Part shown: in pieces, positions 54,416 to 64,000 of the stretch | Numbering within the stretch: the first letter of the stretch is position 1 | Layout: each line of letters opens with the position of its first letter | Assembly (NCBI GenBank): GCA_946894095.1 | Contig: OX335642.1 | Coordinates: 18,425,021 to 18,489,020, forward strand | DNA length: 64,000 bases | Direction of reading: 5' to 3' | Source of the DNA: Incurvaria masculella | Taxonomy: Eukaryota; Arthropoda; Insecta; Lepidoptera; Incurvariidae | Notes under the pieces: model-generated | Seen by the model: only the letters and a program-made list of their open reading frames with translations | Told to the model about the DNA's origin: nothing | Databases searched by the model: none | Made by a program: the position numbers and the translations under genes

Positions 54416-55856
54416 ACGTATAATTGGTAGATCGTATGATATCATACGTTGTGCATGAAGACGTTAAAAAAATAAAATAACTGTTTTCTTCATGCATATC
54501 GTATAATAGTCACAACGTATAAAATCTGAGAATTTGCATTGAGGCCTAGATTCAATCGAAAACTGATTATTTGACAAAAAAATAGAACCATGCATATCGT
54601 ATAATGCGAAAAATGTTCCATTCCATAAACGCCCTAAACGTCAAACATTTTAAGTTATGGTGCCGTCGCGCGCCAATTTATTTTGTCTCAATTCAACAAA
54701 AATAATGGGTGAAATTTACAACACTGCGCCATTCTTAGCTTCCAGCTGGATATCAGGGATGGTAGAGTGGATTTTTAGAAGCATTTTTGGTCAAGGATCA
54801 TGGGCGCGAAAACGAAGTTTTCTATCCAAAATATTTTTTTGAAAATATGAAATCCCGTCAGCAATATTAACGTTCGTTCTATATTCCGACGCGAACAGGT
54901 CATGTTGACAAATTCATATTGCAGGTAAAATGTTGCCAACACGTAAGTTCCCAGAATTTAGGGTAAAATTAACAATTGCTGTACTCGTATTGTTCCAAAA
55001 CCGACTTAGCCGCCCCGACATTACATGTTGGTGTGCGTCATCCCTAGAGTGTTTTTTAGAAGTGCGGAGACGAAAGCTCGCGCAGGAGGTCCTGAAAAAG
55101 AGCCTCCTGCAAAAGGGCCGACCAAGCGTAGCCATCAACTTACCTGCCTGGGCTTCGAGGTGCATTTAAAAAAGGCTTTTTTTAAGCTTATTTAGCTTAT
55201 ATTAGAGTTAGAACCTCACGGAATATATCATTTGGCGTCTTCGGACGCCAAATGATATATTCCGCATATATTCAACACTTTTCTGTTGCAATGTTGGCAG
55301 GTGATTAGTGAGTGGCGCAATTGGACGCGGTGGTAGTTATTAAGCGGTTAAGTTATTAAGAACGAACGTTAATATTGCTGACGGGATTTCATATTTTCAA
55401 AAAATATTTTGGTTAGAAAACCTCGTTTTCGCGCCCATGTTCCTTGACCAAAAATGGTTCTAAAAATCCACTCTACCATCCCTGATATCCAGCTAGAAGC
55501 TAAGAATGGCGCACTATTGTAAATGTTTTCCAAAATAATTACTGTTAGGATAGGTTAGGTTAGATTAGGTTTAGTTAGTGGCGATATTTTACTATGTAAC
55601 AAATGCGGCTTCGTAGCAATTTGAGCTTTAAAGTATACTTAATAGGGCGCTTTATTCAGTGTTCCGTGTCATTTTATACGTACTGCAAGGTTTTTTGTGA
55701 ATTTTATACGTTCTGCATGACGAAAATGGTTGATTTTATTTTTAAAGTGTCTTTACGCACAGCTTATAAAATTATACATTGTGGATTTTATACGAAATGC
55801 ATGGTTTTGATGTTTTGGACAAAACTACTTTTATACGTTGTGGATTTTATACGTAG
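54416..55856. mobile_element. Foldback element with long inverted repeats and central hairpin
   Basis: Core arms 54714-54880 and 55359-55524 match closely as inverted repeats (TTTACAACACTGCGCCATTC, TTCCAGCTGGATATCAGGGA, CAGCAATATTAACGTTCGTT and their complements). Outside them both flanks carry repeated ACAACGTATAAAAT-type words (54413-54620; ATTTTATACGTTGTGGATTT and variants at 55670-55856), giving a ~1.44 kb element with subterminal repeats. The middle holds a hairpin (55219-55264) and a ~240-base stretch open on both strands (54914-55169) with no recognised domain. No transposase; superfamily unknown. Confidence 0.65.
55219..55264. repeat. Perfect 21-bp stem with TTCG loop
   Basis: Stem 55219-55239 (CGGAATATATCATTTGGCGT plus C) is the exact reverse complement of 55244-55264; the loop is TTCG, the UUCG tetraloop sequence if transcribed. 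It lies near the centre of the long foldback element. Base-perfect, unlike the surrounding arms. Confidence 0.95.
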
Positions 55857-56694
55857 TAATATGTAGTATGACTTTGTGACGATGGCCAACATATTGTAAA
55901 AGCAAAAAAGAAAAACTTCGTCAATTTTTTTTAATGCAAAATCAAAACAGGTTTACATACGTTTTTTAAATTAAGTTCTTAGACAGCGTCATTTTTTTTA
56001 TCGCTCCTAGAAAATCCGGGCTAAAAGAGCTAAATATAAACTTATGTATTTACGAAAATATTATGATACCTAACAAATCTTCTGCAATAACAACATATTA
56101 TTTAATTAATAATTATCTAAAACCTTTTATGTGCCATCGTTACAGTCAAAGTTAACTTTATAATAATTGAAATATTTTCAAGATAGATAATAGATCCAAT
56201 TTTTTTTGCAATAAACAGAGGCCATTTCCACAAACTTTTATGCCCACACTATACATTTTGTGTGCAAACGCAAAAGCCACGATAAGCGTTAGCAGAAAAA
56301 AAATAAGCTACCTGCCTACCTCATTAGACGTGCAAACTGGGACAGTTTAAGTCCATGTAAAGTTTGAGAGTGTTGACGGAGATTTCATAATCTGCGGAAT
56401 TCTGCGAAAGTATGTATAATGGACAATCAACCAAACATACGGTTCCCCACAGCGGGCAAGGTGAGAAACGTCCTAAGTGACAGCGCAGCTCGAGTTGACT
56501 GACACTTAAATGCCACTTACAAGATGTTCTCAAAATTTTATTAGTAATAAGTAGCGTGTTGACCATTTCTGTTTTGTCAACTTATTCTCGTGTGGCGTTC
56601 CGCTGGGAATTTACATACTCTGTTTGAGTTACATACTATTCCCACTATTTCACATATATCTGGACATATAATATATAAATGTTTATGAAATGTA
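55857..56694. other. Unassigned AT-rich stretch
   Basis: No gene or recognised repeat; 56324-56566 (-) is an isolated 80-codon frame without a domain. Confidence 0.4.
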
Positions 56695-56885
56695 ACTTAA
56701 AGTGGTAAGCTGTGGAACGCTTTAGGTATTTTGCTCAAAGTACAACCTGGGGTCAGTCAAACATGGTGTGAAGAAGCACCTGGCCGTCAGGCATGGTTTT
56801 CGCAACCCCCATGAAAATTGGAAGGTCCATGGGTGTTGTCGGGCACCTCTTATCTAAGGGCTTGGCGCAAGCCATATCCCGACGG
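56695..56885 (+). mobile_element. LINE-B 3' fragment
   Basis: AGTGGTAAGCTGTGGAACGC (encodes GKLWN), TTTTGCTCAAAGTACAACCT, AACATGGTGTGAAGAAGCAC, GGCATGGTTTTCGCAACCCC and CATGGGTGTTGTCGGGCACC; frame shifts between segments. 5'-truncated relic. Confidence 0.7.
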
Positions 56886-56964
56886 ATTTTTTTTCGAAAG
56901 GACAATGTATTTTTAAAACAGATAGTAATGAGCATTGACACATCTCTTAATCTTCCTTTATCTA

Positions 56965-57062
56965 TCGAGTACGGATGGCTAATATCACACCTGATGTCAT
57001 GAAAACACCATATAGGAACTAGGTGCCATGTCAGGACTTTCCATACATTGAGTAGCCCTTGT
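56965..57062 (-). mobile_element. SINE-1 tail remnant
   Basis: CGGATGGCTAATATCACACC, CACCATATAGGAACTAGGTG and CCATGTCAGGACTTTCCATA follow the reversed SINE-1 tail order. Confidence 0.55.
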
Positions 57063-57739
57063 ACCTACTTATGGAACAAACAGAAAAGTTTGCTGTCAGT
57101 CTCTAGTCGTATCAGTCACATGTTTTTATGAATAGAAAATTAAAGTGAGAACTTATCGTGTTCGTTCCACGAGTAAATCCTACTGGATAAAAAACAGGCA
57201 GTCTTTGACTGTTCTTCTTATAACTTATTAAAAAAATAAGACTTCCAATATGTCAAAACATTATTTCATAGCCTCCACTGTATAGAAGACATTGGCAGCT
57301 TATATTCAAAGCATACATTTTCAGTAGGTTCGTCGAAACAAAGTACGTTTTCGCGACGACTAAAAATAATGGAGTTACGATTACGGGTTTTTGGGGTCAT
57401 AAATCAACGACTTCTTCACACGAGCGTGGCCGATGCAATGTTTTAATTTCCTGCCATCGCCTCGGATCGCTCGAGAATTTACGAGTAGTTGCCCGCCGAG
57501 AGTTTAGGCGCCATTTTTCTTGATAACCGTGTCCGTAGGTCACATGCAGTATTTATTATGTATTCTTTGTCACTGGTAAGTCTGACGTGAGTGGCAGAAC
57601 ACGATACTGGTCGGTCGTTAGATAATGAAACAAGCAAGGACGGAAGCGGAGACCGAAACAAATCCGTATAGCGGCAGCTTATTTACGTTTTAGCGATAAT
57701 ACGCAGTCAGTAGCGCCGGGAAGGCAGTTCGCTAATATG
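57063..57739. other. Unassigned stretch
   Basis: No gene or recognised repeat. Confidence 0.4.
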
Positions 57740-58112
57740 TTTGTTTTTTTAAACTCACTGATATGATATTATGCCAACACAGCGCATCCCCAAAGAAATT
57801 AGGTGCCATGCCAGGACCTTTTCCTTGATGAGCAGGGTTACATGGAACTGGATGCAAAACACGGACAATTATCCATTCCTGTTTCAACCATCTTTCATCC
57901 GATGCGATAGTTCCAAACCCTGGCGGGCTACTAGCTAGCATGTGAAGGAGACCTTCAGTTTTACATGGATTTTGAACCATGGATTAACTTGCATTCGAGA
58001 CCAAATGCACATTTCCAACTCAGAACGAGAAAGAATGTGTTGCTCGGACGAGGTCGGGATTTAAACCAATGGTATGGAAGGCGCTCCTGAGCTACGAGCT
58101 GCTTAGTAAGGA
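57740..58112 (-). mobile_element. SINE-1, long copy with tRNA-like head
   Basis: Reversed tail ATGATATTATGCCAACACAG, CATGCCAGGACCTTTTCCTT, body ACTGGATGCAAAACACGGAC and TTTTACATGGATTTTGAACC, head at 58050-58105. On the minus strand: GCTCGTAGCTCAGGAGCGCC (A box) and GGTTTAAATCCCGACC (B box). About 370 bases, the longest body in the window. Confidence 0.78.
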
Positions 58113-59049
58113 TGGTTATAATATTTCGCTCTACCTTCTCCCGGAGCACACAATGTCGGAGCAACACCCGCGGCGGTTACGTCGCTCTCCCGCCGCGGCG
58201 AGATCGTGCAAAATGGCCGAACACTTCGAAGTCTGCGCGCCGCGCGGTAATTACAGATGCGCCATCGGCGGCGCGTTGCGCGCACGCAAACTCCGCGCGG
58301 CCTTTATAGCTGTCATTTGGACACGGAAAAACAGTTTATCGGCGGTAAACATTGGGTAAGTCTCGCGGCGGGACTTAGATTGGTGGCCGCCGGTGCGGGA
58401 AGCAACCATTACGCTTATGGTAATGACAGTTGACAGATTTAGAAGTGGCCCAATTAGGTGGCTGACGTATCGTCCGCGATCGTGAATGCCATTCGAGTGT
58501 CGTTTATGACCAATGAAAGACGTGTAGCGGGACAGTTTGTGGAGTTATCGGATGATTAAAATGTTGTCGCTGATTATGTAGTTGTCAACGGACGATCGTT
58601 AAACGGACGCCGGCGCAGGATCGTCATCATCGACCGTTAAATTCGAGAGGGATTGTAAAATGGTATGGAGTTAATTTTGTTGAATTCGCTTGCAATATTG
58701 TACTATAAAACTGCCCAAGATGGGCTTAGTGTAGAAGATCAATAACATTCAAAATGTGATTTGATCGGGACAAATATCCCCACAAAACCTCTTCCCGTGC
58801 ACGTCGCAGGCGAATAAGGCATGTTTCCTTCGGATTCCACGTAAAACTGAAGGCTTTTCTTTCTTATTTACTAGGTGGTACGGTTAAACGTGATGAAAAA
58901 GAGTTATTCCAAAAACGATCTGTTCAAAATACAATACGTCACGCATTGATTTTTAAACTACAAATCTACAAATATTTGTTTGTAATGGCTCCAAAAAGGC
59001 GGTAAAAATTCAATCATAAACCGTCATTAGATTAGTAATTAATAATTAG
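58113..59049. other. GC-rich block and unique DNA
   Basis: 58140-58400 is CpG-rich and open on both strands (58069-58359 plus, 58103-58285 minus), no domain. 58400-58660 is GC-balanced unique DNA with homeodomain/TALE-like words (GGTAATGACAGTTGACAG). Possibly regulatory; no gene called. Confidence 0.4.
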
Positions 59050-59117
59050 AATTTTGTCTATGGGCACATGCCTGAAATAAACTATTATTATTGTTATTAT
59101 TATTATTATTATTAAAA
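59050..59117 (+). mobile_element. LINE 3' end with TTA microsatellite tail
   Basis: TTTTGTCTATGGGCACATGC, CTGAAATAAACTATTATTAT then (TTA)n to 59115. A UTR ending with AATAAA and running into a trinucleotide tail is typical of a lepidopteran LINE family. No coding part. Confidence 0.5.
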
Positions 59118-59205
59118 CAAAATTGCTTCGAAAACCGTTCATCGTTTTGATATAAAATTAACGTTAACGTGTGTAGGTAGATTTTGATGTTCTTTACATT
59201 CGCAA

Positions 59206-59503
59206 TTTTAGGGTTCCGTGCCCAAAGGGTGCCAACGGAACCCTTTTACTAAGCCTCCGCTGTCCGTCCGTCCGTCTGCTACAGGGCTGTATCTCTTAAA
59301 CCCTAATAGGTAGGTAGCTGAATTTTTCACAGTGTGTATTTTTGTTGCCGCCATAACAACAAATAACATGCCTCGATAACATTCAAATATAGTTAACATT
59401 AAAGGAGACCCCCATACAAAAAACGTGATTTTTGGTGTTTAATCTTATTCGATCGCACGGAACCCTTCGTGTGGGATTCCGACTCGCACTTCGCTGGTTT
59501 TTT
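59206..59503 (+). repeat. GTTCCG dispersed repeat, complete copy
   Basis: TTTTAGGGTTCCGTGCCCAA to TCCGACTCGCACTTCGCTGG. The 3' hairpin has decayed (GTGGGATTCCGACTCGCAC), unlike the other complete copies. The internal CCGTCCGTCCGTCTG and GGTAGGTAGCTGAATTTTTC are retained. Confidence 0.85.
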
Positions 59504-60015
59504 CTACAGCGCGGAAAGTCATTAAAACAATACTTGTACTCTCAAATGATCACTTTTCCGCGGTCTGTATACGCCATGGATCTATGGCATACCTCTTTTC
59601 AAAATCCATGCGTTGATGTCATCGTTAAGGTGAAGCAGTACCTGAAACAAAATATGAGATTATTATTACATTTAGATCTGTTAGCGTGAGTAATACAAAT
59701 AATTACGTGGACTAAATCCAAATATTCTTTGATTTAAATGCATATACCCCAATGAACTTGCGTATTTATACAATATCCGAAGACGAAAATAGCCCGATGT
59801 AGGTTGGAGGCAGCGCCATCTAGATTTGATCAGATAAACAAATGCCCGATTGCACGAAGAGACGGCTCTGTTAATCAATGTTAAAATACGTCACTTTTAC
59901 TGAACCGCATGAAGTTCCTTCCATACTGTTCATACAAAGTGACGTGTTTAATCATACGTTGACGTTGATTTTGATGTTTTTTTCTGTTCGTGCACGTGGC
60001 CCTAAGTTTTATGGG
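59504..60015. other. Unassigned stretch
   Basis: GCGCCATCT at 59813-59821 (CTCF-like core on the minus strand, inside CAGCGCCATCTAG). No gene supported. Confidence 0.4.
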
Positions 60016-60600
60016 AGTGCTCTGATTATCTGCGAGGGGTGCTGCGGATATAGGTTGCATAGGGAGGAACAAGGGATGCAAGCTCCACAGAGCAACGTCC
60101 ATGATAGTACCCGTAGAACAGGCTGACCGACACTACAAACCGTATGTGGCTCAGGGACTCCAGATCAACGGTAAGTTGTGGGTCACCAACAAGGCGGACC
60201 GCTCGGCGCTGTATTGAGTTCAAGGACGCCAACAGGTACTGGGGACCACCATCCGTCCACCACCCTAAGTAATTTGTAAAGGTGAAGTAGTTGTACCGGT
60301 GAAAAAAACCTGCAACGGTATCCCCTGTTTGGAGATGCAATTTTGGCCTTGAATTCAATGAAGCGCCGAAAACCCACGTCTTTAATGATGTTGCAGCCCA
60401 GTAACTCCCTAGTTGCTCAGAGATACTAGGGATTACTATACCTTGCAAACTTGCTAGGAGCCTAAATGTACTATCTTTGCAGAGAAAACATAGGTGACGA
60501 GGTTCTCCTGGCCCTAGTTGACTTTTGTAGAACATTATCCACCTTAGCTGTGTATCTCCTCTAATCCCTGACGTATCCCTCATGCTCTGTCTTTGTTGCA
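60016..60600 (-). pseudogene. LINE-A C-terminal fragment
   Basis: Parallels 40360-41020 of the full element. The minus-strand frame 60616-60026 reads LLASLQGIVIPSISEQLGSY, WVFGASLNSRPKLHLQTGDT, GPQYLLASLNSIQRRAVRLV, SLFYGYYHGRCSVELASL and ATYIRSTPRR, matching residues ~762-914 of the 983-residue protein with several shifts and a deletion near the FFSPVQLL segment. Both the RT core and the last ~70 residues are missing: truncated at both ends. Confidence 0.85.
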
Positions 60601-61683
60601 CTAAATGGCGTTGCACTACTTGGAACTTGAGAACATCGGGAACGAGCTAGTACGAAAGCTAACTGACTGGATAGCGCACCGAGAAGGGTATCATCAGTAA
60701 TATAGCTACGCTGCCGCTTTACGGGTGGGTTTCGGTCGCCATTAACTTCCTTCCTTACTAGATGTTTGTAGCACCCGTAATAGAAATCAAGTATGAAGAG
60801 AACCGATAAAATAATGCCGTAAACGCCCCCGGAGAAACGGCCTAACGTTATGTACACACATATGAAACATGTCCATAAATCATGTCGCAAGAAAGTTTCG
60901 CCAACTCCGTAAAACTCCTAACGACTCCCACTTACCCCCGGCGCGTGTATCAGCGCGAGTAGCGACTGGGCTCCGGCGGGAAGATAGTAATTACAAGTTC
61001 TGGGCGCGGGCGTCGGCGCCCGTATTCCATTGTGCTCTGCCGCACAAAGGCGAGGAATCTTTTTGTCCCGGCTATCGGGAGCTGCCAACCACTGCGCCCG
61101 CCGGCTTCTAGCTCGGGGGCTGCCTGTTGTTGAGTTTACGTCACTTGAGACTAGATTTGATGTTTCGTTACGAGGCGCAGACAGTCGCTACATTTTATGA
61201 ATGTTATTTTTGCAACTTACAGGTGTGATGAATTAACGAAAGATGATAATTAATCCTAATGCATTAGATTTTTATGATAGTAAGAAATTTCTGATATAGC
61301 AGCAAAAAAATATATAAAACGGATGTTCATTTTCAACTACAAAATTATTCAAGATGGCCAAACGAAATACCTAAATATTGATAACTGAATGTTTCCATAA
61401 TTTTAAATTAAAAAGTTGTAACATTGTTTCCTCAGTTCTACAAAACCATTTCAATATCACCTCTTCGGTCTGATTTATGTAATGTCTGTCAAAGTAATAA
61501 CATGTTTTATGTTTCGTTTTTAAGATGCCTATTTTGATGTGTAATGTCCTTATTGAATCTGTCATCAATTCGCGTGTACCAAATTATAGAAAAATAATAA
61601 TATTCTCAAATGTCCTACGAATCAAAATGTATGATACTTTGCTTTTTTAAATTATGATTTATTTATTTATATATTGTGTGTAA
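60601..61683. other. Unassigned; GC-rich block 60930-61130
   Basis: GC-rich unique block (CGGGCGTCGGCGCCCGTATT, CCCGGCTATCGGGAGCTGCC) with frame 60869-61111 (80 codons) lacking a domain; AT-rich afterwards. No gene supported. Confidence 0.4.
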
Positions 61684-61825
61684 CATAGCCGTGCTCATAT
61701 AGGGAAGGTCCTGGCATGGCACCTAATTCCTTCGGAAATGGGGTATGTTGGGCTAATATCATAAAGGTAATTGTGTGGTACTAGCCACTAGGCACTAGAC
61801 ATCCATATCAATTTCATAAAAAAAA
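61684..61825 (+). mobile_element. SINE-1 3' half
   Basis: CATAGCCGTGCTCATATAGG, GGTCCTGGCATGGCACCTAA, TTCCTTCGGAAATGGGGTAT, TTGGGCTAATATCATAAAGG, then CATCCATATCAATTTCATAA and a short A run. Good condition. Confidence 0.75.
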
Positions 61826-63344
61826 TGATGACGTAAGCTCGCGGTAGGCAGCTCCGGTCCTAACTGCTCCCACCGGGAGATCTTGCTCCTAGCTCAGAGA
61901 CGCGCTGCCAAAACGTTTATACTTGCAGGGAGCGTCTTTTGGAAAATATTTTGAATTTTCCCTGAAAGGATGAATGGGGCCAACCCCATATTTAACTTCG
62001 AGAGCAATCCGACCCCTTCCGGTGTCCTTTTCAGCTAATCGATCCGCGTATTGTCGTTTCCTTCTCATAAATTTCTTCATCTATAAATAAACAGTCCTGA
62101 GGCTAAATTTAATAATATTGAAGGAAGGATGGTACGTTGAATGGATTCTTAATGAATATGAAAGTAATTAAAACATTCCAACATTGGTGAACATTTTGCG
62201 CGTTGTGGCCCAAGTGAAGTTGCAACAATTGAGACAAATACAAGAACATTATTTTAATATATTTTAGAGCTTCTAAACGCGACACAACTGAATAATCCTA
62301 ATTATTTCTGAATAATTTCACCACGATCTTTGCACTTACAATAATTTAATATTAAATACAAAACCAAAATATTGGGCACGATTCCAGGCGCAGAAAACGG
62401 TTTTACTCTCGAACACAAGAATCATTCGGAACGGTCTTATAGGATTTGTCCCAGGTGGGACCTCCCTAAGGTTAAATCCATTTAAATCCATTTGATAGCC
62501 CAATTATTGAGAAAGGTTATTTTACACCACGCACCGAGAAAAAAGAAAAAAGGCGATGCGACGCGTTGGTCGGGAGGCGACAAAAAGTACATAAATTGGC
62601 TTACTCCTATTTTCACCACCTCCAGTTACCTGAAATCTGATAGTTAACTTTCGGTTACATTGCATATTTGTATGGTGTAACTGAAAGATAACTTTGGGAT
62701 TTTTGTAACTAAGGGTGGTGGAACCGGGCGTTAGCCGAGTACAAGTAATCTTTATGAATCTCAGCACTAGTGTAGGAGCGAGAACTCAACCTAAGTACCA
62801 CTGCCGCGAGTTAAAGAAAAATGGCACACACATCTACCGGATGCGTCAACTTTTCGAATCTCTATAACCACACAGTGCCAGAGTTCATATTTTTGTAAAC
62901 TCTATGGTTTCTCATTTCTATTAAGCTCATTAATTTGCAGCTATATGGCGATTTAGAGAGTATTTTGAGTAAAATAATAAATATCAGTACAGTCGAACAA
63001 AGAGTTTAGGATACACATCCGGTTGAATGAAAAGATGAACAGTCGAAATACTCTGACTTTTGAAAACAATTATAGTGTTGAGTATAGATTCAAACATAGT
63101 TGAGGATGTTACTAGCTACTGAGTAAACAAAACCCTAACAAAATTGAATCAGAGGTTGTATTTAAACACCATTCATTTTTACGTTTAACACGGAAGTGTA
63201 TCCTTTAACCTTTAGTTGACTGTACATTTTGAAAAAGACTAATGTTTTTATCATTTGGCTTTGTCAGGCTTTTTAATTATATGCCTAAAAGCATTGAGCA
63301 TGGCAGCGGGAGTAGCAACCGAACCTCGTTTGTATGGAGGCGAA
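61826..63344. other. Unassigned stretch
   Basis: A minus-strand 63-codon frame at 61889-62080 is basic and domain-free. The rest is AT-rich. No gene supported. Confidence 0.4.
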
Positions 63345-63480
63345 GTAGCCCCTTCTACATTTGTTATTTTAATTTAATTTATTTAAACTTTTTAGTAATC
63401 AAACGACACTAAGTTACGTCACAATGATCCGTGGATTCGATCAATTCGGTAAAGAAGAACACGCAAAGAAACTATAAATG
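63345..63480. repeat. Dispersed repeat with ACGTCACAAT core
   Basis: TTTAAACTTTTTAGTAATCA, AAGTTACGTCACAATGATCC and GTGGATTCGATCAATTCGG align with 34345-34440 (GTTACGTCACAATC, GGGTTCGATTAAGCTGATTC) and weakly with 2820-2905. Family unknown. Confidence 0.4.
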
Positions 63481-63699
63481 GCGGCAGCGCCTGCGAGAGC
63501 TGTCGCTTACGATTTCGCTTACTACTGATGTTCTCCAGGACGCTACACAGGCTGTAGTAACAGCCAGTACCTTAATTTCGCTACCGTAATACTCATGAGT
63601 TCCGCGACAAAAAAGTTAAAAAAACAAATCTTTAAAGTGTCTAGTTGCCGAGGTATACATTTTTGAAAATTATGTTTTTGTCTGTGTAATTTGACCCGA

Positions 63700-63780
63700 C
63701 GTTGTAGCCATGCATAAGGAAGGACTTGGCATGAAACCTAGATCCCACGTGGCGTATCAGGCTAATGTCGCCATCTATTT
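63700..63780 (+). mobile_element. SINE-1 3' tail remnant
   Basis: TTGTAGCCATGCATAAGGAA, GGACTTGGCATGAAACCTAG, CGTGGCGTATCAGGCTAATG. Diverged tail without the body. The last ~220 bases of the window hold nothing recognised. Confidence 0.55.
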
Positions 63781-64000
63781 CCAAGTACATACAATGTTCC
63801 CACGTTCATACGGAACATTAGATTATTTATACACTAAATTATTGAATTACTTTGTATGGAACGCCTAACTTTTTGTTTAGAGGATATTCAGCGATAAGTT
63901 ACTAAACTTTTTTGTTTGTTTCAATCCCAATAATCATTTCCTAAGTTTAATGTACTGGGCATTACGACATCCTGTGTGCATAGTGCAACGAACATTCGAT

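Noticed and set aside
57740..58112. tRNA-like A and B boxes read as genuine tRNA genes (also at 11700, 37600, 50120, 52220).
   Set aside because: Each is the head of the same ~300-370-bp repeat with a shared body and tail; they do not fold as complete tRNAs and are SINE promoters.
61889..62080. 63-codon basic minus-strand frame.
   Set aside because: Short, no domain, no conserved context; could not be supported as a gene.

Overview
This window reads as nuclear DNA of a moth or butterfly (Lepidoptera). The grounds are family resemblance rather than a marker gene: RTE- and jockey/CR1-type LINE tails, Helitron ends beginning TCNNNCTAATA and closing with hairpin-CTAG|T, a GGGTTCCGTACC dispersed repeat and a tRNA-derived SINE, all typical of lepidopteran intergenic DNA. 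Nothing is bacterial or viral: no operons and no ribosome binding sites. No host protein-coding gene can be supported in the 64 kb. Almost every long open frame is antisense to, or a chance frame inside, a mobile element. Working family labels (LINE-A, LINE-B, SINE-1, GTTCCG repeat) are mine.

Layout. 1-7.2 kb is a dense pile of truncated LINE-A, LINE-B and SINE-1 copies bounded on the left by a cut TTAA-flanked foldback element. 7.2-9.1 kb is mostly unrecognised. 9.15-10.36 kb is a hAT-like element (8-bp target duplication) that has swallowed a palindromic TA-flanked MITE and a LINE 3' end. 10.4-19 kb is mainly unique, AT-rich DNA with a few GC-rich blocks. 19-27.1 kb holds palindromic elements (one with a tRNA-like loop), a ~215-bp tandem array, an RTE-type LINE fragment and a jockey-type LINE C-terminus. 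27.27-29.07 kb is a probable Helitron carrying a ~830-bp, nearly perfect ATGT microsatellite. 29-40 kb has GTTCCG repeats, a MITE, SINEs and a 13-bp minisatellite.

40.05-43.14 kb is the only element with an intact long gene: a minus-strand LINE with one 983-residue endonuclease/reverse-transcriptase frame, a poly(A) tail and a candidate 9-bp target duplication. Next to it are a >99% identical 284-bp tandem duplication and, at 44.87-45.49 kb, a foldback element split by a second foldback element at TTAA. 45.5-64 kb repeats the same mixture: SINE-1, LINE-B, a compact 221-bp Helitron, a long-inverted-repeat element with a 21-bp/TTCG central hairpin (54.4-55.9 kb), and GC-rich unique blocks at 58-61 kb.

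How they work together: only the LINE-A frame looks capable of making protein. SINEs, MITEs and the short Helitron are non-autonomous and would depend on enzymes encoded elsewhere. Insertion order can be read at three nested sites. All calls come from reading the sequence by eye; family assignments need a repeat-library search.
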